From JAUVXY01 sp964392345 (GTDB taxonomy: Bacteria; Actinomycetota; Humimicrobiia; Humimicrobiales; Humimicrobiaceae), in the NCBI GenBank assembly GCA_964392345.1, contig CAYMPQ010000049.1, positions 1 to 13,052 on the forward strand: 13,052 bases of DNA. The letters are read 5' to 3'. Below, piece by piece: positions 7,489-13,052 of the stretch. The translations under genes were made by a program, and so were the position numbers. Each line of letters starts with the position of its first letter. The stretch's first letter is position 1. The notes under the pieces are model-generated. The model saw only the letters and a program-made list of their open reading frames with translations. It was not told the origin of the DNA and searched no databases.

Positions 7489-8490
7489 ATGAAAAGAATA
7501 AAATGCTTTTTCAGCCTGATAAGAATATATTCAACATATCTTTTTAGAAAAATCCATTGCAACTGCCCTCCTGTAAGATTATGGATCGAGCTATCAAGCA
7601 GGTGCAACCTAAAATGCAGGCTTTGCGTGAACAAGGATATACCTCAGCATTTAAAAGGGGATATTGACTTTGACCTATATAAAAAAATAATAGATGAAGT
7701 AAAAGATTATGCATATGATGTAAATCTATTCCACAGAGGAGAGCCGCTTCTTCATCCCCGCTTAATAGACATTATTTCTTATGCACGCGCCAGTAATATA
7801 AAAACAAGGATCCACACCAACTCCACTCTTTTAACACCTGCCCTCAGCAGGGAAATAATATTATCAGGGCTTGATTTAATTTCATTTTCTTTTGATGGCT
7901 ACACTAAAGAAACTTATGAAAAAAACAGGGCAGGCGCAAGCTACGAAAAAAGTTTAAACAACATAATCACATTTTTAAAAATAAAAAAAGAATTAAATTC
8001 TACAAAACCATTTACCATAGTTCAGGTAATGGAATTTGACGAGGAGCTGACATCTAAAAATTTTGAGGAGCAGAAAAAGAAATTCATAATTAATTTTAAT
8101 AATCTCCCGCTGGATAAATTAATAGTACGAACTCCGCACAACTGGGGGGGACTGCTTAAACTAAATGGAATTAAAAAAGTAAGCTATAAAGGCACCAAAC
8201 TTATCCCATGCACATTTCCATGGTATTCTCTAACAATTTTCTATGACGGAAAAGTATATCTATGCCCTCAGGATTTTGATGGCAAAATTCTTATTGGAGA
8301 TGTCAACAAAAATCCTATCAGTGAGATTTTTAATAATCAGGCGATAAAAGAGGTTAGAAAAAAATTTAAAACAGGAAAAATAAAAGAGTTCAGCCCATGC
8401 AAAGATTGTGATAGAATTTGGAGAAAGACATTTATGGGAGTCCCCAAAGAATATCTGGGAATATTTATAAAGGACAGTTTAAGAAAATAG
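7489..8490 (+). CDS. Radical SAM enzyme with SPASM-like C-terminal domain
   Basis: The 333-aa protein carries the radical SAM cluster motif C39-x3-C43-x2-C46 ('SSRCNLKCRLC'), which binds the 4Fe-4S cluster that cleaves S-adenosylmethionine. It also has a GGEP-like 'HRGEPLLHP' (82-90), 'IHTNSTLLT' (108-116) and 'SFSFDGYTKETYE' (132-143), all standard in this TIM-barrel fold. The C-terminal part has C241, C259, C304 and C307 in the order of a short SPASM domain ('PCTFPW', 'YLCPQD', 'PCKDC'), which should bind an auxiliary Fe-S cluster. Such proteins mature peptides or modify small molecules and sugars. The substrate here is unknown, and no small precursor peptide gene is visible next to it. It sits 31 nt after the GT2 gene and 11 nt before the SDR gene, so a role in the same glycan pathway is likely. 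Its start has no clear SD. Confidence 0.85.
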   Translation: MKRIKCFFSLIRIYSTYLFRKIHCNCPPVRLWIELSSRCNLKCRLCVNKDIPQHLKGDIDFDLYKKIIDEVKDYAYDVNLFHRGEPLLHPRLIDIISYARASNIKTRIHTNSTLLTPALSREIILSGLDLISFSFDGYTKETYEKNRAGASYEKSLNNIITFLKIKKELNSTKPFTIVQVMEFDEELTSKNFEEQKKKFIINFNNLPLDKLIVRTPHNWGGLLKLNGIKKVSYKGTKLIPCTFPWYSLTIFYDGKVYLCPQDFDGKILIGDVNKNPISEIFNNQAIKEVRKKFKTGKIKEFSPCKDCDRIWRKTFMGVPKEYLGIFIKDSLRK

Positions 8491-8501
8491 CAGGAGAAAC
8501 A

Positions 8502-9482
8502 ATGAAAGCTCTCGTAACAGGCGGCAGTGGTTTTACTGGCAGCCATTTAGTAAAAAAATTGATAAGTCAGGATATAAATGTAAGAGTGCTGGCAAGATCT
8601 GCTAGCAAAATAGACACCTTAAAGAAGCTTGGCGCTGAAATAGTAACCGGCGATATTACGGACAAAGGCAGCGTATTTAAAGCAGTAAAAGGAGCAGATA
8701 GGGTCTACCACATAGCTGCTGCTTTCAGAGAAGCAAATCTTCCGAATAAGACTTACTGGGATGTAAACTATGGCGGTACAAAAAATATAATAGAAGCATG
8801 CTTAAAGCATGAAATCCAAAGGCTTGTTCACTGCAGTACTATTGGGGTTACAAGCTCAATCAAAAATCCACCGGCAGACGAAACAACTCCTTACAGCCCG
8901 GGGGATGTTTATCAGGAATCTAAATGTAAAGCTGAAAAAGAAGTCTTAAAATATATAAAAGAGAAAAATTTACCTGCCTCCATTATCAGGCCATGTGCTA
9001 TATATGGGCCGGGAGATTTTAGACTTTTAAAAATGTTTAGGATGATAGCTAAAAAAAGATTTTTTATGCTTGGTTCCGGCAATGCCTTATACCACATGGT
9101 ATACGTTGATGATTTAGTCAACGGCTTTATTTTGGCATCTGAAAAAAAGGAAGCAATAGGCGAGGTTTTTATTATCGGCGGAGAAAAATATGTAACCCTA
9201 AATGAGCTAACCATGCTTATTGCCAAAGAATTTGATGTCCCTCCGCCTAAAATTCACCTGCCGTACAAACCTGTAGAAATTTTATCTTCTGCAGTAGAAT
9301 ACATTTACAAACCTTTAAAAAAGGAACCTCCTCTTTATCGCAGGAGAGTAGCCTTTTTTAAAAAAAACAGGGCTTTTGATATTTCCAAAGCTAAAAAAAT
9401 TCTTGGCTACAACCCTGCGTTTAGCCTGGAAAAGGGACTACATGCTACAGCAAAATGGTATATGGATAATGGATATATTTAA
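8502..9482 (+). CDS. NAD(P)-dependent epimerase/dehydratase-like protein (extended SDR, 3beta-HSD/HpnA-like)
   Basis: This 326-aa SDR has 'MKALVTGGSGFTGSHL' with G7, G10 and G13 binding the cofactor, 'VRVLARSASK' after strand 2, 'GDITD' (50-54) and 'VYHIAA' (68-73). The catalytic Ser is S112 ('HCSTIG') and the pair is Y137-x3-K141 ('YQESKCKAE'). 'IRPCAIYGPGD' (162-172) and 'YVDDLVNGF' (201-209) are further extended-SDR blocks. Its closest resemblance is to the dihydroflavonol-reductase/3beta-HSD-like branch that includes hopanoid-associated HpnA, not to sugar 4,6-dehydratases. The substrate is open: a nucleotide sugar is possible, but so is a lipid. The start is ATG 8502, because AGGAG (8492-8496) lies 5 nt before it and the protein then begins exactly at the Rossmann fold. 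An in-frame ATG at 8418 would add 28 unrelated residues inside the radical SAM gene. Confidence 0.85.
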   Translation: MKALVTGGSGFTGSHLVKKLISQDINVRVLARSASKIDTLKKLGAEIVTGDITDKGSVFKAVKGADRVYHIAAAFREANLPNKTYWDVNYGGTKNIIEACLKHEIQRLVHCSTIGVTSSIKNPPADETTPYSPGDVYQESKCKAEKEVLKYIKEKNLPASIIRPCAIYGPGDFRLLKMFRMIAKKRFFMLGSGNALYHMVYVDDLVNGFILASEKKEAIGEVFIIGGEKYVTLNELTMLIAKEFDVPPPKIHLPYKPVEILSSAVEYIYKPLKKEPPLYRRRVAFFKKNRAFDISKAKKILGYNPAFSLEKGLHATAKWYMDNGYI

Positions 9483-9490
9483 AAAATAAT

Positions 9491-9514
9491 ATGAGACAGG
9501 AGACGATAAAATAA
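9491..9514 (+). other. Eight-codon mini-ORF or misread start of the acyltransferase gene
   Basis: ATG 9491 reads MRQETIK and stops at TAA 9512-9514, overlapping the presumed ATA start of the acyltransferase at 9511. It has no SD of its own, and the SD for the downstream gene lies inside it. A one-base slip or one missing A in the AAAA run at 9508-9511 would join it in frame to the acyltransferase. Confidence 0.3.
9498..9502 (+). promoter_or_regulatory. Shine-Dalgarno placing the acyltransferase start near 9511
   Basis: AGGAG (9498-9502) is followed after 8 nt by ATA 9511, with no in-frame ATG, GTG, TTG or CTG until ATG 9583. The only SD-like match near 9583 is AAAGG (9567-9571), 11 nt away. 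The better spacing points to translation beginning at or just around 9511. Confidence 0.45.
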
Positions 9515-9903
9515 ATACTAAATACGAAGATAAAATACAAAAACAACTTTTTTCAAAGAAGCAGTCAAAGGTTTCTAAATATATGGATTTATTTGTTGGC
9601 AAAAGAAACATCCTTAGCTTATTAAAATATGAGCTGATAATAACTCTGTTCCAGAATACGCCGGGAGCAATAGGCATTTTCCTTAGAAATTTTTTCTACC
9701 CCCTTTTATTTAAAAAGGTTGGGAAAGGAGTAAGTTTTGGTAAATCTATAGCTATAAGGCACCCATGCAAGATATCAATTGAGGATAATGTAGTGATTGA
9801 TGATAACTGCATGTTGGACGCTAAAGGCATGGATAATCAGGGGATAATAATAAAAGAAGGAGTATACATTGGCAGAAACAGCATACTAAGCTGCAAAAAT
9901 GGA
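9511..9903 (+). CDS. Left-handed beta-helix (hexapeptide) acyltransferase, WbbJ-like, 5' part (3' end in gap)
   Basis: About 131 residues are visible before the N run. A helical N-terminal region ('YEDKIQKQLFSKKQSKVSKY', then 'LLKYELIITLFQNTPGAIG' and 'LRNFFYPLLFKKVG') leads into left-handed beta-helix coils. These are rich in [LIV]-G-x4 hexapeptides: 'VSFGKSIAIRHPCKISIEDNVVIDDNCMLDAKG', then 'IIIKEGVYIGRNSILSC' (quoted in parts of the frame 9721-9903). Members of COG0110 transfer acetyl or other acyl groups to sugars. The catalytic His expected in the later coils is lost in the gap. I place the start near 9511 because the residues before ATG 9583 read as natural protein, an AGGAG lies 8 nt upstream, and homologues as I recall them have such an N-terminal stretch. 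The codon there is ATA, so the exact start is uncertain (ATG 9583 is the conservative choice). The gene lies 28 nt after the SDR gene. Confidence 0.72.
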
Positions 9904-10003
9904 NNNNNNNNNNNNNNNNNNNNNNNNNNNNNNNNNNNNNNNNNNNNNNNNNNNNNNNNNNNNNNNNNNNNNNNNNNNNNNNNNNNNNNNNNNNNNNNNN
10001 NNN
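9904..10003. other. Assembly gap (100 N)
   Basis: The second run of exactly 100 N is again a placeholder of unknown true length. It removes the later beta-helix coils and probably the catalytic residues of the acyltransferase. Any reading frame drawn across it is arbitrary. Confidence 0.97.
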
Positions 10004-10030
10004 GTGATAAAATCAAGAAAAAACAATTAA
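10004..10030 (+). CDS. Probable C-terminal tail of the acyltransferase after the gap
   Basis: The first frame after the gap reads V-I-K-S-R-K-N-N then TAA (10028-10030). Hexapeptide acyltransferases commonly end in '..G.PAKVIK.R', so this is the expected last few residues of the gene interrupted at 9903. The alternative frame (D-K-I-K-K-K-Q-L-T, stop at 10035) appears only because the placeholder is 100 bases long. If this is right, the true gap length is a multiple of three and the flippase-like gene begins 7 nt later. Confidence 0.5.
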   Translation: MIKSRKNN

Positions 10031-10037
10031 CTTAAAA

Positions 10038-11048
10038 ATGGCAAAAATAATATTTTTTTTAAAAAGAAACAAGAAAAAAATATTTTCATTTCTTAGAATA
10101 GCAGTCAGCATAACTCTAATTGCTTTTCTTATAAAAACGCAATTTAAAGATATACAAAGTTTAATAAAAATACTAAAAACAGTAAGTATCCCATGGCTGA
10201 TCCTTTCGGCTTCCACCCATATATTTGGAATATGGATAACTGCTGTCAGATGGAAGATCTTGCTGCATACACAAAAAATCAACATAAGCACAAGGTCCTT
10301 AACCTCTACAGTTCTTATTGGATTTTTCTTTAATAACTTCTTGCCCTCCACAATAGGAGGAGATGTTTTTAGAACTTACGATGTGGCAAAAAAAGCCAAC
10401 AAGCCTTTGGGGACTTCTGCTTCTATAATTGTGGTTGAGAGATTTTCAGGAATTATAAGTGCGGCGACATATGCTGTCATAGCACTATTTTTAGGATTTA
10501 CCGCAATAGGGGGACAGTCAATCATAATACCAATAATAATATTTTTTGTAATATGCTTAATGTTAGGATTTATTATAATAAATCCATCAATCTTAAGGTT
10601 GGAAAAACTTGTAAAAAAAATTAAATTCTTAGGAAAATTAAAACAAAAATTAAGTAATACTTACAATACATTTCTAAGCTTTAAGAGATATAAGATGGCA
10701 CTTGTCAAAGTTCTAATTTACAGCTTCCTGCTCCAGTTTGCAGTAATACTAAATTACTATCTCGCAGCCAAATCCCTTAACATTAATCTTAGTTTAACAA
10801 CTTTTATATTCATCGTCCCTGTAGTCGCTATCATTGCTATGATACCAATCTCAATAGGTGGGATAGGATTAAGAGAAAACTCTATAGTTTACATTATGGT
10901 AGCAATGGGAGTAGGTAACGAAAAAGCTGCTTTGTGCTCATTAATACTTTTTGCAATGCTAATATTTGTCGGAATAATTGGTGGGATAACATATAGCGTA
11001 AGGCCTTATATAACAGATTACTTTTCAAAAAAAGAGATATCAAAATGA
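10038..11048 (+). CDS. Flippase-like integral membrane protein (LPG_synthase_TM / AglD-YbhN type)
   Basis: The 336-aa protein has about eight membrane helices and the marks of Pfam PF03706. These are a basic N-terminus, 'AVRWKILL' (69-76), 'GFFFNNFLPSTIGGDVFR' (95-112), 'VVERFSGI' (132-139) and 'IPISIGGIGLRE' (269-280). Relatives include the membrane half of lysyl-phosphatidylglycerol synthase (MprF) and AglD-like proteins. They are proposed to move lipids, including polyprenyl-linked sugars, across the membrane. The soluble aminoacyl-transfer domain of MprF is absent, so lysylation is not expected. As the last gene of the plus-strand operon, next to GT2 and modification enzymes, it may help deliver a lipid-linked sugar to the outer face. 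This is inference, and the biochemical role of the family is not fully settled. No strong SD precedes the ATG. It ends 9 bp before the palindrome at 11058-11091. Confidence 0.88.
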   Translation: MAKIIFFLKRNKKKIFSFLRIAVSITLIAFLIKTQFKDIQSLIKILKTVSIPWLILSASTHIFGIWITAVRWKILLHTQKINISTRSLTSTVLIGFFFNNFLPSTIGGDVFRTYDVAKKANKPLGTSASIIVVERFSGIISAATYAVIALFLGFTAIGGQSIIIPIIIFFVICLMLGFIIINPSILRLEKLVKKIKFLGKLKQKLSNTYNTFLSFKRYKMALVKVLIYSFLLQFAVILNYYLAAKSLNINLSLTTFIFIVPVVAIIAMIPISIGGIGLRENSIVYIMVAMGVGNEKAALCSLILFAMLIFVGIIGGITYSVRPYITDYFSKKEISK

Positions 11049-11057
11049 AGACAAGCC

Positions 11058-11091
11058 AGGATAATTAAAAATTTAAATTTTTAATTATCCT
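11058..11091. terminator. 34-bp perfect palindrome between convergent units, possible bidirectional terminator
   Basis: Positions 11058-11074 are the exact reverse complement of 11075-11091, with no spacer. The ends are AGGATAATT and AATTATCCT, with A5 T3 A3 T5 in the centre. As RNA it can form a long A/U stem with a U-rich descending arm in either direction. It lies 9 bp after the stop of the plus-strand flippase-like gene and contains the stop codon of the minus-strand 53-aa gene. That position suits a shared bidirectional terminator. A protein-binding site is an alternative. The stem is weak in G/C and no separate U tail follows, so termination efficiency is uncertain. Confidence 0.55.
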
Positions 11092-11226
11092 ATATATATA
11101 ATCTCCAACATGCCCTTTGTAAAAATCAACACCGACTATATTCAAAAAGATGAGAATAGCCAGTATAAAAATGAACCCAAAAAAAATATAATATAAAAAT
11201 TTAATTAGCCAAACCTTCCACATCAT
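11065..11226 (-). CDS. 53-aa single-span membrane microprotein
   Basis: I do not recognise a family. ATG 11226 (complement) is followed at once by a second ATG. The frame reads MMWKVWLIKF, then a hydrophobic helix from about residue 10 to 33 (L-Y-Y-I-F-F-G-F-I-F-I-L-A-I-L-I-F-L-N-I), then 'VGVDFYKGHVGDYIYRIIKNLNF' and TAA. The short basic head (K4, K9) suggests the N-terminus is inside and the roughly 20-residue tail outside. A GGGGGT (complement of 11232-11237) lies 5-6 nt before the ATG. The gene starts 17 nt after the stop of the SGNH hydrolase gene on the same strand, which fits a two-gene operon. It could be an accessory subunit or anchor for that surface enzyme. The last codons are part of the palindrome at 11058-11091. 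Evidence that it is real: SD, operon spacing, a clean membrane-protein composition and no competing frame on the other strand. Confidence 0.68.
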   Translation of the reverse strand: MMWKVWLIKFLYYIFFGFIFILAILIFLNIVGVDFYKGHVGDYIYRIIKNLNF

Positions 11227-11243
11227 ATTTTACCCCCAAAATA

Positions 11244-13052
11244 TTACAATCTCTGGCCAATATCACCTAAATATTGTGAGACATAGCTGAACACTGTATG
11301 CGCCACAACTGAAGCGCCTGCGGAACTATAATGCATTCCATCAACAAAATACCCCCCTGGATTTTGTGAAAGCGGGGTTAACACATCTATAACAACTGCA
11401 CCATGTTTTGAGGCAACCTTCCTAATTATATCATTAGTTGCAGGATAATCTTCTTTTCCGGGCCAACCAATAGGACCAATAAGATTAATAAATACTCTGG
11501 CACCTAAATTTTTTGATTTAATTACAATGCCTTCCAGATTAGCTTCAAATCCTGAGACACCAGGTCCTGTATCATTAGTTCCATAAGCTATTATAATTAT
11601 TTGTGGATTATGCACAGCAACAGTACTGTCAAATCTTCTATATCCACCACTGGCCATTTCACCACCTTTTGCACTTGCAATTGTATTATAATCAGCATAT
11701 GGATAATTAGCTTCCAGAAGCTCGTCAAATGTCTGCACCCAATTAGACTTGGTTATTAAAGAATCACCCATTGCTACAATAGTCATGTTAACATGCCCTC
11801 TAACATTTATACTCCTGGATGGTATTTCTATCTCACCATTGCTGCTTTCAATCTTAAAATCAGTAGCTACTGTCCCCCCTGAATTAACCAAACTTTCATT
11901 TACATGCATGTTAAAAGTTATTTCTTTTCCCTCTCCTACTCCAAGATCTTTTAAGTCCCATACCAATCCTCTTATATCATCACTCCAGCTAATTCCCTCA
12001 GCAGTGCCTGACCTGCTGATATAAGTTGCACCTCCTGGTATGGGGCAAATAAGTCTATAACTTTCTTCTGTTTTTTCACCAGTATTTCTAATGACAATCT
12101 TTACACCTACGGTCTCGCCGGCCCAAAGGTGTCCACCATTTATATCGTATAAAAATACTTCTGATGTAGTTAAATCAGTAAAAAGGCTTAATTCTTCTTC
12201 TACTGTTTTTTCAGTGATAACATCAGGCCCATATTTCAAGATACTATTATTGGTAATAATTTCTTCAGCAGTTAAATCATCTTTTACCTCAACTTTAAAT
12301 GAAAAAGTTTTAGGTTTATTTATTTCTAAATTATCAATATTCCATAATACACTGCCACCCTTATATTCACCTGAATCTGTGATAGAATTTTCAATTACAA
12401 TTACATTTTTTGACAAGTCACTTTTGACCCCAACATGAGTAGCATTCATATCACCAGTATTTTTTACCACTAATTTATATTGTATTATGTCGCCTAATCT
12501 TAATACCCCGCCATTTACATCAATAGCTTCCAAATCAAAACTGCTCAGATCAGGACTGCTTTCAACTTTATTACTTAAGCCTGCATTGATATCTTTATTA
12601 AAAGTATCCTGACCAATCTTATAATTAAGTTTCGCCCCATCAAACACAATTAAAGTACCATCATTCATTGGTTTATTTACTTCTACTGTAAAAGCTACTG
12701 CTCCCCCTCTATTCTTTTCAACACAACCAACTTTAAAAGTTAATGCTCCATTGGTATTTTCTAAAATTTCATCATAGTTTGATGCTATAAAAACTGTATG
12801 CTCCGGTACCTTTGACTTTATTTCTAAATTATCTACATCCCTGTTTCCTGTATTCTTATAACTTATTATATACGTTATTTGTTCACCAGGTTTTATATAT
12901 TCACTCAAGTCACTGGATACAAAATTAAATGATTCATCATCAAAATTTGGCTTTGTCAAATAAATCTTAAAATAATAATATGTAGAATATAATGCTGCAG
13001 CAGCTGTAATAATAATTATTGCTGCAACATAAATCCTTTTTTTATTATATTT
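11244..13052 (-). CDS. Membrane-anchored SGNH/GDSL hydrolase with three DUF11/CARDB-like domains (start beyond right edge)
   Basis: The frame is open to the window edge, giving 602 visible residues (numbered from 13052). It begins KYNKKRIYVAAIIIITAAAA, a basic head and one membrane helix, so the start codon lies just outside. Three beta-sandwich repeats follow at about 42-157, 172-278 and 299-418. Each has a 'G[ED].[IV]...[IV].[YV]KNTG'-type strand ('GEQITYIISYKNTG', 'GDIIQYKLVVKNTG', 'GETVGVKIVIRNTG') as in DUF11/CARDB surface domains. The C-terminal SGNH esterase domain (422-602) has block I G-D-S431-L, block II Gly ('SAKGGEMA'), block III G-T-N493-D, and block V D571-G-M-H574. Nucleophile, oxyanion residues and the Asp/His pair are thus complete. 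It should be an extracytoplasmic esterase on a stalk, perhaps removing acyl groups from surface glycan. A TTG at 12959 is not the start, because it would discard the anchor. The 53-aa gene follows 17 nt downstream. Confidence 0.87.
   Translation of the reverse strand, partial: KYNKKRIYVAAIIIITAAAALYSTYYYFKIYLTKPNFDDESFNFVSSDLSEYIKPGEQITYIISYKNTGNRDVDNLEIKSKVPEHTVFIASNYDEILENTNGALTFKVGCVEKNRGGAVAFTVEVNKPMNDGTLIVFDGAKLNYKIGQDTFNKDINAGLSNKVESSPDLSSFDLEAIDVNGGVLRLGDIIQYKLVVKNTGDMNATHVGVKSDLSKNVIVIENSITDSGEYKGGSVLWNIDNLEINKPKTFSFKVEVKDDLTAEEIITNNSILKYGPDVITEKTVEEELSLFTDLTTSEVFLYDINGGHLWAGETVGVKIVIRNTGEKTEESYRLICPIPGGATYISRSGTAEGISWSDDIRGLVWDLKDLGVGEGKEITFNMHVNESLVNSGGTVATDFKIESSNGEIEIPSRSINVRGHVNMTIVAMGDSLITKSNWVQTFDELLEANYPYADYNTIASAKGGEMASGGYRRFDSTVAVHNPQIIIIAYGTNDTGPGVSGFEANLEGIVIKSKNLGARVFINLIGPIGWPGKEDYPATNDIIRKVASKHGAVVIDVLTPLSQNPGGYFVDGMHYSSAGASVVAHTVFSYVSQYLGDIGQRL

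Noticed and set aside
8418..8501. Longer N-terminus of the SDR from ATG 8418
   Set aside because: It overlaps the end of the radical SAM gene by 73 bp and adds 28 residues before a Rossmann start at MKALVTGGSG. ATG 8502 has its own AGGAG at good spacing.
7489..9482. Hopanoid genes hpnH (radical SAM) and hpnA (SDR)
   Set aside because: The SDR does resemble HpnA, but no squalene or hopene cyclase genes are present, and the radical SAM protein has a SPASM-type tail in a sugar operon, so the name is not supported.
10038..11048. Lysyl-phosphatidylglycerol synthase (MprF)
   Set aside because: Only the membrane flippase-like half is present and the soluble aminoacyl-transfer domain is missing.
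12957..12959. TTG 12959 as start of the SGNH protein
   Set aside because: The frame stays open to the window edge and the extra residues form a basic head plus a membrane helix, so the real start is upstream of the window.
1..13052. Defence island, CRISPR array, prophage or insertion sequence
   Set aside because: No spaced repeats, Cas, nuclease, toxin-antitoxin, transposase or integrase motifs were seen on either strand.

Overview
This is a strongly A+T-rich window, heavy in AUA, AGA and other A/T-rich codons, and nearly all of its recognisable genes belong to the cell envelope or surface glycans. Two runs of exactly 100 N (5299-5398 and 9904-10003) are scaffold gaps, so this is a draft assembly, plausibly a metagenome-assembled genome of an uncultured anaerobic bacterium. 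No rRNA, tRNA or phylum-specific marker is present, so I do not name a phylum. Gene families and Shine-Dalgarno (SD) use are bacterial.

Layout. (1) At 1-388 on the minus strand is the N-terminal part of a GT4-like glycosyltransferase that runs off the left edge. (2) Diverging from it, 587-2365 (+) encodes a membrane-anchored protein with two copies of a 'GWA/EIYLDG' beta-sandwich module and a six-bladed TolB/PD40 propeller. It overlaps tail-to-tail with a small four-helix membrane protein (2350-2835, minus). (3) After a repeat-bearing intergenic stretch comes a GT39/ArnT-like membrane glycosyltransferase (3156 onward, +) with an extra C-terminal beta-sandwich, cut by gap 1. (4) A tight plus-strand operon (5528-11048) holds UDP-glucuronate 4-epimerase, ArnC/GtrB/DPM1-like GT2, radical SAM/SPASM enzyme, extended SDR, left-handed beta-helix acyltransferase (cut by gap 2) and LPG_synthase_TM/AglD-like flippase-type membrane protein. 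(5) Convergent to this, on the minus strand, a membrane-anchored protein with three DUF11/CARDB-like domains and an SGNH/GDSL hydrolase enters from the right edge. It is followed 17 nt later by a 53-residue membrane microprotein whose 3' end lies in a 34-bp perfect palindrome.

How they may work together (inference). The epimerase and SDR would make or modify nucleotide sugars. The GT2 would load a sugar onto a polyprenyl phosphate, and the GT-C enzyme would transfer that sugar onto an extracytoplasmic acceptor. The flippase-like protein may help lipid-linked intermediates cross the membrane. The acyltransferase and the surface SGNH enzyme may add and remove acyl groups, and the radical SAM/SPASM enzyme would make a less common modification. 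This reads as a surface glycan or glycolipid decoration locus. I see no CRISPR array, transposase, phage gene or recognisable defence system.

Several gene boundaries differ from a simple ATG-to-stop reading. The left-edge glycosyltransferase and the 53-aa protein are easily missed. The small membrane protein probably starts at CTG 2835. The SDR starts at 8502. The acyltransferase begins upstream of its first ATG and its apparent reading frame through the gap is unreliable. The SGNH protein continues beyond the right edge and does not start at the internal TTG 12959.
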